Below, in pieces: positions 33,655 to 41,649 of a stretch of 61,914 nt of DNA. Within the stretch, counting starts at the first letter, position 1. Each line of letters starts with the position of its first letter. The stretch comes from Candidatus Hodarchaeota archaeon. Its GTDB lineage: Archaea; Asgardarchaeota; Heimdallarchaeia; Hodarchaeales; YT1-039. The stretch lies in assembly GCA_016840025.1 (NCBI GenBank), contig JAEOTF010000013.1:1-61914 (forward strand), read 5' to 3'. The position numbers and the translations under genes are program-made. Below the pieces are notes generated by a model. The model saw only the letters and a program-made list of their open reading frames with translations. It was not told the DNA's origin and searched no databases.

Positions 33655-34908
33655 TTAAACTGAATATTGTTTTTCATGAATGAAAGAAGTAGTTGAAATT
33701 ACCTTTCCTGAACGAATTGTCGTTCGACCAGGTGGCTGAAGTCGAATAGCTTTCCAAACATCATTTACACCATGTAAAATGACTAGATCGGCCTTATTTC
33801 CTATTTTTATCTCATAATTCTCAAGATCCATTGTTTGAAAAGCATTTATTGTAATAAAGTCGTATAAAGTCTCTATATCTTTTGGTAAGGTCATTTTCGC
33901 TGCATGCCCTGTTAATAATGCTACTTCAAGCATATCTCCCTTTCCGAAAGGGTAGTATGGATCCATAATACAGTCTTGTCCTATTGTAACATTAACTTCA
34001 GCTGCCAGCAATTCTTTGACTCTGGTAATTCCAACTCGTTGGGCCAGCGTATCTAATCTACCTTGAAGGACCATATTTGTGGGGGGATTAGTAACCATAT
34101 TCATCTTGGCTTCTTTCACAAGGGCTATGACCCGAGCTGCGTGATAATCGTTATATGCGCCTAAGGCACAAGTGTGATCTGCGGTAACACTATAGGGAAA
34201 TTTACGCCGAATTGTTTCAGCAGCAACATATTCCAGCGTTCTCGAATAGGGGTCATCGGTTTCATCTACATGTGCGTCAATAGGCACCTTAAATTGTTCC
34301 GCAATGTCAAATAGTATTTTTACATGCTCGATACTATCCATTTCAGTCATTTCATTATGTGGCATCCCGCCAAGAACATCAGCGCCTAGCTCTATTGCTT
34401 TAATCAGTTTTTCTTTTGTCCCTTCATCCTTGAGGATCCCCTCTTGTGGGAAAGCCACAATCTGTAGATCAATTAAATCCCCATACCTTTTTTTTGTCTC
34501 TAGCAGTCCTTCAAGGGGTTTCAAGGTCCCAATAGAATCAACATCAATATGTGTGCGAAATTTAGTCACACCAAACTTTATTTGATCATCAATGATTCTA
34601 GATGCTCGTCCGAATATTTCTTCAGTTGTATACTTTCGCTTGTAGTCCCATGTTTTTTGAATCGCTTCCCACAAAGTCCCTGAGACATTCTCAATGTGCT
34701 CTCCTATTAAAGTCTTATCTAAGTGAATATGGGGACTTGCAAAGCTTTCAGTAACCAACGATCCCTCACAATCAATGCTCTCTTCGAAATCTCCAGGTCT
34801 ATATTTTTCTCCTGCCGCTGTTATAGCGGTAATCTTTCCTCCATCAATTGCAAGATCCATTAAATCATTGCTATTTCGTATAACCGCATTTTGAATAAGT
34901 AGCTGCAT
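33655..34908 (-). CDS. codA: Cytosine deaminase (CodA-like amidohydrolase)
   Basis: The 417-residue amidohydrolase shows the CodA metal and substrate residues: ASPHIHLDK (HxH), PIDAHVDETDDPYSRTLEYV, TADHTCALGAY and IGQDCIMDPYYPFGKGDMLEVAL. It converts cytosine (or an analogue such as isoguanine or a creatinine-like ring) to the keto form and ammonia. The ATG at 34908 follows AAGGT; the longer TTG start at 34926 is possible. A palindrome and TATA box lie just upstream. It is divergent from the oxamate carbamoyltransferase genes. Confidence 0.85.
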   Translation of the reverse strand: MQLLIQNAVIRNSNDLMDLAIDGGKITAITAAGEKYRPGDFEESIDCEGSLVTESFASPHIHLDKTLIGEHIENVSGTLWEAIQKTWDYKRKYTTEEIFGRASRIIDDQIKFGVTKFRTHIDVDSIGTLKPLEGLLETKKRYGDLIDLQIVAFPQEGILKDEGTKEKLIKAIELGADVLGGMPHNEMTEMDSIEHVKILFDIAEQFKVPIDAHVDETDDPYSRTLEYVAAETIRRKFPYSVTADHTCALGAYNDYHAARVIALVKEAKMNMVTNPPTNMVLQGRLDTLAQRVGITRVKELLAAEVNVTIGQDCIMDPYYPFGKGDMLEVALLTGHAAKMTLPKDIETLYDFITINAFQTMDLENYEIKIGNKADLVILHGVNDVWKAIRLQPPGRTTIRSGKVISTTSFIHEKQYSV

Positions 34909-34929
34909 ATACATACCTTCATTCAAGAA

Positions 34930-34966
34930 TTAGCAGAAGCTGCTAACAAGGCAACATCGTTTATAA
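34930..34966 (-). promoter_or_regulatory. Operator palindrome and TATA box upstream of cytosine deaminase
   Basis: TTAGCAG-AAG-CTGCTAA (34930-34946) is a perfect inverted repeat with a three-base centre. TTATAA at 34961-34966 is a TATA-like core about 27 bases upstream of the palindrome centre, so a start site would fall inside the palindrome. This suggests repression of codA by a dimeric regulator, perhaps the HTH protein at 38.1 kb (inference). Confidence 0.5.
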
Positions 34967-35109
34967 GATCCTTAAATACCCCCTTATCTTGTTTATGAAA
35001 TCTAGAAAAGACGCAAAAATGCCCAATTCGTCTAAAGAACCTTTTTATTTGGCTCAATAGAATAAAATACGGCATAAATGCTTTTTTGAGAAATGATGGT
35101 GATTAAATT

Positions 35110-36681
35110 TTGCTAAAATACGTAATTGAACCCAATAATTATCGGGATTCAATAGTATTAATGAAAATTTCCCGTGAGCTTGAGGAAATGCCGAATATCG
35201 ATCAAGCAAGTGTTGTAATGGCAACTGAGAACAATTTGCGTTTGTTAAAGGATGTGGGGTTATATATAAATGAAATAGCAGATGCTCGCCCCAACGACTT
35301 AGTAATTGCCATTGCTGCAGCCACCGAAGATGCAGCTGATGCTGCAATCCAAAAGACCTATTCATTATTGGCAGCAACTACTACAGAATTAAAATCATCT
35401 CATGTCCTTCCTAAAACAATGCAAGCTGCTTTACAACGCAACCCTGAGTTAAACCTCGCCATAATCTCTGTTGCAGGACCTTTTGCTGCTAGAGAGGCTC
35501 GAAAAGCCTTAAATTCAGGAATGCATGTTTTTCTCTTCAGTGATAATGTTCCAATCAATGCAGAAGTCGAACTCAAAACATTAGCTGATGAAAAAGGATT
35601 GCTTCTAATGGGTCCTGATTGTGGTACCGCCATTATTAATAATGTTGCATTAGGATTTGCCAATGTTATACCACAAGGCCCCGTTGGTGTAATAGGGGCT
35701 TCTGGAACTGGTCTTCAGCAAGTAACATCTCTACTCTCCGAAGTTGGTATTTCACAAGCAATAGGTACAGGTAGCCATGATCTCACTGAAGCTGTAGAGG
35801 GACGAACAATGCTCCAAGCTATTTCTCTTCTTGATAAAGATCCTAAAACGAAGATCCTAGTTATAATATCAAAGCCCCCAGCTGAATCAATTGCGAAGAA
35901 GGTATTAAAACGCTTAGAAGAGGTAACAAAACCTGTTGTGGTAAATTTTTTGGCAACCGATCCTAAAGCTCTTCATGGATCTAACATTTATCCCACACTA
36001 ACTTTAGAAGACGCTGCTTACATGGCTATAGCTTTATTAGAAGGTAAATCTCCTCATCCCACAATCTTCACTGAACCAAAGGATATCATCATTTCTCTTG
36101 CTCATCATGCTTCAAAATCACTTGTTTCCTCCCAAAAATATGTCCGTGGGGTTTTTGCTGGAGGAACATTCTGTTATGAGGCTCAATGGATATTGTCTAA
36201 AGTTCTTGGTGTTGTAAAATCGAATGTTAGTTCAAACCCTGCTCTTCAACTCAAAGACTCCAGACAAAGTGAAGGGCATACTGTTGTTGACATGGGTGAA
36301 GATGAGTTTACGGTTGGGCGAGCACATCCTATGATTGACCCTCGCCTTATGATTAATAGACTGTTGCAAGAAAGTAAGGATGAAGAGACTGCTGTCTTAT
36401 TATTTGATGTAGTTCTAGGTTTTGGAGCACATCCAGATCCAGGAGTTGAACTAGCTAATACAATCAAAGAGGTTAAAACCATTGTGGAGAAATCCGGTCG
36501 TGGTTTACCAGTAGTTGCTTCCGTTTGTGGAACCTCAAGCGATCCACAGAATCTTGAAAGGCAAAAAACTGCGTTAATGGACGCTGGGGTTATACTTATG
36601 CCCAGCAATGCTCAAGCAGCTCGAATGGCATCCCTTATTGCTTCAAGAAGGAGAATAGAAACAACGTTTTTCGGAGAGTGA
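35110..36681 (+). CDS. fdrA: FdrA/AllF: oxamate carbamoyltransferase subunit
   Basis: The 523-residue FdrA-family protein has an N-terminal acyl-CoA-synthetase-alpha-like CoA-binding fold: GPDCGTAIINNVALGF, GPVGVIGASGTGLQQVTSLLSEVGI and GTGSHDLTEAVEGRTML. In E. coli, FdrA, YlbE and YlbF (renamed AllF, AllG and AllH) together form oxamate carbamoyltransferase, which makes carbamoyl phosphate from oxalurate in allantoin breakdown. It starts at TTG. Its end overlaps the ylbE/allG start by 4 bases. Finding all three subunits in this archaeal window is notable. Confidence 0.85.
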   Translation: MLKYVIEPNNYRDSIVLMKISRELEEMPNIDQASVVMATENNLRLLKDVGLYINEIADARPNDLVIAIAAATEDAADAAIQKTYSLLAATTTELKSSHVLPKTMQAALQRNPELNLAIISVAGPFAAREARKALNSGMHVFLFSDNVPINAEVELKTLADEKGLLLMGPDCGTAIINNVALGFANVIPQGPVGVIGASGTGLQQVTSLLSEVGISQAIGTGSHDLTEAVEGRTMLQAISLLDKDPKTKILVIISKPPAESIAKKVLKRLEEVTKPVVVNFLATDPKALHGSNIYPTLTLEDAAYMAIALLEGKSPHPTIFTEPKDIIISLAHHASKSLVSSQKYVRGVFAGGTFCYEAQWILSKVLGVVKSNVSSNPALQLKDSRQSEGHTVVDMGEDEFTVGRAHPMIDPRLMINRLLQESKDEETAVLLFDVVLGFGAHPDPGVELANTIKEVKTIVEKSGRGLPVVASVCGTSSDPQNLERQKTALMDAGVILMPSNAQAARMASLIASRRRIETTFFGE

Positions 36682-38096
36682 CCGTAATGACAGGTTCGAA
36701 GGAAATCCTTGGCGTTCCGCTAAAAGTCGTTAATATTGGATTAGAGTCTTTTTATGAAACACTGATCCAGCAGGGAGTGGAAGCACTACATGTTGATTGG
36801 CGTCCTCCAGCAGGGGGAGATCCAGAACTAGCGGCTTTATTGGACCGTGTCGAAAAAACAGAGGTAGAGGAAGCAAATAACCGTGCAATTTCCAGAGTCC
36901 TATCTAGCCAGCCAACACTCGTCGCTGTGAAAAAAGCCTTGGGTCAAATTCCAAGTATGCATGAAAACATGATATTGCATGCAGGTCCCCCAATAACTTG
37001 GGACCGCATGTGTGGTCCCGTTCAAGGCGCAGTGATGGGAGCTTTAATTTACGAGGGGTTAGCAGAGTCTCCGAATGAAGCTAGAGAAGTTGCAGCAAGT
37101 GGTAAAATTGAGTTTTCTCCTTGTCATCATCATCAAGCAGTTGGTCCAATGGCTGGGGTGGTCTCACCTTCAATGTGGGTTTGGGAAATTGAAAATAAGG
37201 AATACGGTAATTTTGCATATTGTACATTGAATGAGGGGCTCGGAAAAGTACTACGCTTTGGAGCATTTGATGAATCAGTTATTAAAAGACTCAAATGGAT
37301 GGAACAAATCCTTGCTCCAAGTTTGAGAGATGCACTTCGTGTAGATGAACCCATCAATCTTAAAACCATAACTGCTAAGGCTTTATTGATGGGTGATGAG
37401 GGACACAACCGTAACGTTGCTGGCACATCTCTTTTACAAAATGAATTGGCATCCAGATTGCTATCAACTGATCTTGACAAGAAATTAATTAATAATGTTC
37501 TCACTTTTATAGGTGGGAATGTACATTTCTTCCTAAACCTTTCTATGCCTGCATGCAAAGCAATAATGGATGCAGCTCATGGGATCGAACCCAGTACTTT
37601 AGTTACAGTCATGGCTCGGAATGGTACTGATTTCGGAATTAGAATTAGTGGACTTAGTGAAGAATGGTTTGTAGCTCCTGCAGGTAAGGTTAAGGGGCTT
37701 TATTTTCCTGGTTACAGTGATAATGATGCTAATCTTGATTTAGGGGATAGTACAATCACTGAAACAGCAGGAATTGGCGGATTTGCAATGGCAGCAGCTC
37801 CTGCGATTGTAAAGTTCACAGGAGGAACATCAAAGGACGCCGTCCTAAGAACAAGAGAAATGGGGGAGATTTGCTTAACTAAAAACAATGGTTATGCTAT
37901 TCCTGCCCTAGATATGGAAGGGACACCCACTGGTATTGATCTTCGAAAAGTTATTGATACAGGCATATCTCCAGCATTAAATACCGGAATTGCGCATAAA
38001 GATCCTGGCATAGGTCAAATCGGTGCAGGATTGCTACGAGCTCCACAAGAATGTTTTAACAAAGCTTTTCGAAAGTTTGTTGAGAAGTATGGCTGA
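36678..38096 (+). CDS. ylbE: YlbE/AllG (DUF1116): oxamate carbamoyltransferase subunit
   Basis: The 472-residue protein belongs to the DUF1116/YlbE family, seen in the N-terminal VDWRPPAGGDPELAALLDRV, the MCGPVQGAVMGALIYEGLA segment, FSPCHHHQAVGPMAGV, TAKALLMGDEGHNRN and VTVMARNGTDFGIRISG. It begins at GTG overlapping the fdrA stop (ATG 36687 possible). By E. coli precedent it is part of the AllFGH enzyme transferring a carbamoyl group. The start context and overlap show strict co-expression with fdrA. Confidence 0.85.
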   Translation: MTVMTGSKEILGVPLKVVNIGLESFYETLIQQGVEALHVDWRPPAGGDPELAALLDRVEKTEVEEANNRAISRVLSSQPTLVAVKKALGQIPSMHENMILHAGPPITWDRMCGPVQGAVMGALIYEGLAESPNEAREVAASGKIEFSPCHHHQAVGPMAGVVSPSMWVWEIENKEYGNFAYCTLNEGLGKVLRFGAFDESVIKRLKWMEQILAPSLRDALRVDEPINLKTITAKALLMGDEGHNRNVAGTSLLQNELASRLLSTDLDKKLINNVLTFIGGNVHFFLNLSMPACKAIMDAAHGIEPSTLVTVMARNGTDFGIRISGLSEEWFVAPAGKVKGLYFPGYSDNDANLDLGDSTITETAGIGGFAMAAAPAIVKFTGGTSKDAVLRTREMGEICLTKNNGYAIPALDMEGTPTGIDLRKVIDTGISPALNTGIAHKDPGIGQIGAGLLRAPQECFNKAFRKFVEKYG

Positions 38097-38226
38097 CTAT
38101 GAGTTCGAAATAACAACCATTAAGTACCTACTAGATAAGATGAAAATTGGTGAATGTTTTGAGTTTCGAGATGGGCGCTTTCGAAGAATTGATGACGAAT
38201 CCCACAAAAACCGCAATTTGGTCTGA
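38089..38226 (+). CDS. Possible small ORF overlapping the ylbE end (45 aa)
   Basis: An ATG at 38089 overlaps the ylbE stop and opens a 45-residue frame beginning MADYEFEITTIKYLLDKM and continuing KIGECFEFRDGRFRRIDDE. It is charged and helix-prone, but out of frame with the HTH gene that begins inside it. It could be a coupled small peptide or chance. Only the overlap and composition support it. Confidence 0.25.
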   Translation: MADYEFEITTIKYLLDKMKIGECFEFRDGRFRRIDDESHKNRNLV

Positions 38227-38746
38227 AATATTCCGAAGACCAGGAATCACCGCAAAAGAACTCATCGAAATACTTGACTTCAAAAAGACTAAAACATATT
38301 ACACTTTGAAAGAGATGTTAGACTCTGGACTGATTGAAGCTGAGACAGTCACTGTAAAACAATCTTTAAACCTTAAAAAGTATCGAATAACCAAGGAATT
38401 TGAGAAAATACTAAAGAATAAAGAAATACTCTTAAACAAACCTAGAGAAATGAAATTATTCTATTTGTTTACTATCTTAGCCTTACTAAAGGTTGAAATA
38501 AGAAAGACTCTGAATTCTACAAATGAGGAATTGCAAGCCTTAAGATCGAAAATCATAGAAGCAAACCGTATACCATCAGGAATTAGTGTTATACAATACT
38601 CTATGGACAGAGAACAACAGCTTTTACATGACTTCAAAGAATTTGTTGAAGCAAAAATTAGCAAAGACCTTAGAGAAGTTATAGATTCGGAAGTATACAA
38701 AAAAAATTTTGGCACTTTCTTTTTTGGATTTGTTAGTTCTGACTAA
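38147..38746 (+). CDS. Winged-helix transcription regulator
   Basis: The 199-residue protein has an N-terminal winged-helix reading head, AIWSEIFRRPGITAKELIEILDF-KKTKTYYTLKEMLDSGLIEAETV, with a wing in VTVKQSLNLKKYRITKEF, resembling ArsR/TrmB-like archaeal regulators. A helical dimerisation or sensor region of about 110 residues follows. The start is TTG 38147 or ATG 38171. It follows the carbamoyltransferase genes on the same strand and may control them and the divergent codA (inference). Confidence 0.65.
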   Translation: MVNVLSFEMGAFEELMTNPTKTAIWSEIFRRPGITAKELIEILDFKKTKTYYTLKEMLDSGLIEAETVTVKQSLNLKKYRITKEFEKILKNKEILLNKPREMKLFYLFTILALLKVEIRKTLNSTNEELQALRSKIIEANRIPSGISVIQYSMDREQQLLHDFKEFVEAKISKDLREVIDSEVYKKNFGTFFFGFVSSD

Positions 38747-38999
38747 CAAAAGTTAACGTCTTACAAAATTAAAATCACTTAGAATTTAATTTTAAATAGT
38801 TGTTTTATGTTTTTACCCACAATTAAAATTAACTCTGATATACTCCCCATTTGATTGATAACTATTTATTTTAATGGAAGTTTATCTATTATTTTTGTTT
38901 TTACACAAATACAAAACTTTTTAAATATCGGAACGTTACGAATTATGGCACATTCCGAAATAATGGAATCTCTTATTTTTCAAAACGGAGTTAAAAAAC

Positions 39000-39395
39000 A
39001 TGTTAGAGAATGAAAAAAACGTTCAAATAACCTTATATGTTACCCAAATGTCCAGACCCCTTCTATTAAAATCAGGATGCAAGGATGGGCATTGTCTTCA
39101 AGTTGTGATGGAAGAAGGATCCTCAAAACTACCAAAAAAATTCTACCCCCACGAAACACAACTAATTATAAATTCTACGAAGCGTTTCTGTAAAAGACTC
39201 GGAATCGCTTTGGAGATCAAAGACATTTCTGGAATTGTTAAAGGGATCAAATATTTACTTTTAAAAGGAATTATAAAAACCCCAGTATTAGAAATTAGAA
39301 ATGGAGAAGAAAAAATCAGAGTAAGATCATCCCACCAAATTAACACAGAAACAATTGCAAAGTTCTTGAATAAACCTGCACCAGTAACAAGATAA
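39000..39395 (+). CDS. Unknown small protein with CxxxxC motif
   Basis: The 131-residue protein has CKDGHC near residue 27, and a segment KGIKYLLLKGIIKTPVLEIRNGEEKIRV that recalls thioredoxin-like beta-alpha-beta ends. It is not a clear thioredoxin because a CxxC is absent. An ACGGAG ribosome site lies about 10 bases before the ATG. Upstream, 38.93-38.96 kb holds an imperfect palindrome with CGGAA/TTCCG arms. It is a hypothetical protein of uncertain fold. Confidence 0.5.
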   Translation: MLENEKNVQITLYVTQMSRPLLLKSGCKDGHCLQVVMEEGSSKLPKKFYPHETQLIINSTKRFCKRLGIALEIKDISGIVKGIKYLLLKGIIKTPVLEIRNGEEKIRVRSSHQINTETIAKFLNKPAPVTR

Positions 39396-39632
39396 ATAGA
39401 TTTTAACTATCCGCTTCTCTGATAGACTATGAAGCCCAAATAGTATTTTCATGTCGTTCTAAAATAAGACTTTTACTTCATTTGTGCACTTTACAACTCT
39501 TAATTTGGTCTACCTATTTTCAATAATGAATTTAATGGTGAAGTTATGGTTACTTTATATAAAGTACTTCATTAATACAAAGTTATTTAAGGATGTAAAG
39601 TAAGCAAAAATTGGTTCCAAATGGTGTAAATC

Positions 39633-40265
39633 TTGAATGAAGAAATTGATTTGAAAGAAATTGAGCAGAAAACTTATCATGAATTCATGATTGATGGGAT
39701 TACTGAGACCCTTGCAGGTATAATTTTGATCTTTACCCCGTTATTCATCTTGAACCCAATCTTTGTAGTATTTGTGCCTTTTTTCATACTGTTCAATCGT
39801 CATATTATCGAAACTATCCGTGAACGAACCACTTATCCACGAATCGGAAGAGTGGAATTTATACTTGAAGAAGATAAAGGAGATTTCTCAGTAAAAAGAA
39901 CATTTTTAGAATTCTCGCTATTTATACTGGTAACTGTGTTAGTTACATTCACAATGATGTTTATTTTTGAAGGGGAGATACTTGACGCATCTTTATGGTA
40001 TAAGTGGGTTCCCCTATTGTTTGGACTTATAATGTTTGGTCCCAGTCTATTCCTTGTAGAAAAAACTGGTCAACGCCGGTATTATCTCTTTGGACTTTGT
40101 TCGACGATATTTGGCTTGTTATTCTCGGTTTTAACTTTTCCTGATGTCAAAGACGGCATGTTTTTGTACTTTTTCGTATTGGGCATTATTATAATGTTCT
40201 TAGGAATATCAAGGTATATCTGGTTTATCCGAAACTATCCAGTAGTTCACATTGAGGAGGAATAA
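39633..40265 (+). CDS. Polytopic membrane protein in front of a wHTH regulator
   Basis: The 210-residue protein has an acidic N-terminus (EEIDLKEIEQKTYHEFMID) and about five hydrophobic spans: LAGIILIFTPLFIL, FVVFVPFFILFN, FSLFILVTVLVTFTMMFIF, a LLFGLIMFGPSLFLV/YYLFGLCSTIFGLL pair and FLYFFVLGIIIMFLGISRYIWF. It starts at TTG. The last codons carry the GAGGAGG ribosome site of the following regulator, two bases apart. Archaeal membrane-protein/wHTH pairs of this sort are known, but the role is unknown. Confidence 0.6.
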   Translation: MNEEIDLKEIEQKTYHEFMIDGITETLAGIILIFTPLFILNPIFVVFVPFFILFNRHIIETIRERTTYPRIGRVEFILEEDKGDFSVKRTFLEFSLFILVTVLVTFTMMFIFEGEILDASLWYKWVPLLFGLIMFGPSLFLVEKTGQRRYYLFGLCSTIFGLLFSVLTFPDVKDGMFLYFFVLGIIIMFLGISRYIWFIRNYPVVHIEEE

Positions 40266-40267
40266 CC

Positions 40268-40585
40268 CTGACAGACCAAAAAAGCACGTTAGACCTTCGT
40301 TTCACTCCCGACATTAACAAGGTCATTCACGAACCCTCCCGTCTTATTATTCTGTCACATCTCTATGTAGTCAAGAATGCAGATCTTATCTTCTTCAAAC
40401 GAAAAACCAATCTTTCATGGGGTAATTTGTCTGCTCATGCCTCTAAACTTGAGGATGCGGGATATATCAAAATTGACAAGATTTTTCGTAAGAAAAGACC
40501 TGTTACAACCTTAGAAATTACTACTCATGGTCGTACAGCTTTTGATGAATATAGAAACACTCTGAAGGAATTACTCAGGGAGTAA
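40268..40585 (+). CDS. Winged-helix DNA-binding protein with CTG start
   Basis: This 105-residue frame, without any ATG, GTG or TTG at a suitable place, opens with CTG at 40268-40270. GAGGAGG (40254-40260) lies just seven bases upstream, inside the previous gene's last codons. The product (LTDQKSTLDLRFTPDINKVI, then HEPSRLIILSHLYVVKNADLIFFKRKTNLSWGNLSAHASKLEDAGYIKIDKIF) is a full winged-helix domain of the HTH_34 type. It ends RPVTTLEITTHGRTAFDEYRNTLKELLRE. Domain completeness plus the ribosome site make CTG initiation convincing. Confidence 0.75.
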   Translation: MTDQKSTLDLRFTPDINKVIHEPSRLIILSHLYVVKNADLIFFKRKTNLSWGNLSAHASKLEDAGYIKIDKIFRKKRPVTTLEITTHGRTAFDEYRNTLKELLRE

Positions 40586-40619
40586 AAGGAACGGTAACTT
40601 AACGGATTACTCAGGGAGT
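40570..40619 (+). repeat. 14-bp direct repeat at the end of the wHTH gene
   Basis: ATTACTCAGGGAGT occurs at 40570-40583, overlapping the regulator's stop codon, and again at 40606-40619, 36 bases later. The second copy lies in non-coding DNA before the DUF2877 gene. It looks like a small tandem duplication of the gene's end. Confidence 0.6.
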
Positions 40620-40652
40620 GTAAAAAGAAGAATCACTTGGTGCGAAAATCCA

Positions 40653-41582
40653 TTGTTTTCCTACCCTCTCAAATCTTATAAGGCCCTTTCAATGGGCTCG
40701 TATGCAGCTCAACATTTAAACAAAAATACCCGAATCGGAAAGGTTTATTCGATTCATAAGCATGCATTTAACATTGAAAGCGATAATGGAATGCTAATTG
40801 GAATCGTTAATTCTTCTTATGGCAATTATGTTTCAAATATTCGTGTAGATTTCCAACCTAGTCTCATATTACCTGAGTTAATACAATTAAAAGCCCAAGT
40901 TTTCTGTCATAACAACCTAATCACATTTGCTTCTTCCCCCCTTGAAATTTCTTTTGCAGATACAGAAGTATGGAGCCTTCAGCTCAATTTATCCTCCCTC
41001 GTGGATTCAGTAGGTCTCAAAAAGCGTTTAAATGAATGTAAAGCAGAAATACTTCAATATTCGCGATCTCAGTTAAATTTCCTCCTTAATGATCAGTCAC
41101 CATCAGCTCAATGGTGCCGTTCTGGATCAATAGGATATGAGAAATTAAAAGAAGGTATTATTTCATATAATGCAAAGTTATGTCTTAAAGCACTTAAACA
41201 AATTATTGGACTCGGACCAGGGTGGACTCCTTCTTGGGATGATTTTCTTACGGGCTTTTTTGCTTCATTACATTTGATTAAATGTCAAAATCAAGAAAAA
41301 AATCCATTATATGACTTGTTACAACATATTAAAGAAGAAAGACATTTAACTTGGCCTCATACAACACCCCAAAGCTTCCAATTAATCCAATTTGGTTTGA
41401 AAGGGCATCTTCCTGAAGAGCATCTTATGATTCTTAATCAACTTTTTCATGGTGGATCTAACAGTTTAGCATCCTTACTCACACGTATTTTTAATATAGG
41501 TCATTCATCAGGCGCTGATATGCTCGTGGGATTACTTGAAGGTCTTCATCTTATGTTAACTTACTTTAATGAAAGAAATTAA
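40653..41582 (+). CDS. ylbF: YlbF/AllH (DUF2877): oxamate carbamoyltransferase subunit
   Basis: The 309-residue protein has the DUF2877 hallmark LGPGWTPSWDDFLTGFFASLHL (family form GLGPGLTPSGDDFL) and the C-terminal GHSSGADMLVGLLEGL. This is the third subunit of E. coli AllFGH. Trp and Trp replace the usual Leu and Gly in the first motif. The start is TTG 40653; ATG 40692 is a shorter alternative. It is separated from fdrA-ylbE by four other genes, so the set is split here. Confidence 0.8.
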   Translation: MFSYPLKSYKALSMGSYAAQHLNKNTRIGKVYSIHKHAFNIESDNGMLIGIVNSSYGNYVSNIRVDFQPSLILPELIQLKAQVFCHNNLITFASSPLEISFADTEVWSLQLNLSSLVDSVGLKKRLNECKAEILQYSRSQLNFLLNDQSPSAQWCRSGSIGYEKLKEGIISYNAKLCLKALKQIIGLGPGWTPSWDDFLTGFFASLHLIKCQNQEKNPLYDLLQHIKEERHLTWPHTTPQSFQLIQFGLKGHLPEEHLMILNQLFHGGSNSLASLLTRIFNIGHSSGADMLVGLLEGLHLMLTYFNERN

Positions 41583-41649
41583 ATCATTAGAAAACAAACT
41601 ACATATAATTGGATTCACTCACCAACAATCTTAACTCGGAGGCTCCCGA

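Noticed and set aside
38929..38958. Long CGGAA/TTCCG palindrome before the 39.0 kb gene
   Set aside because: The arms are only five bases and the centre is long and asymmetric; not strong enough to call an operator on its own.
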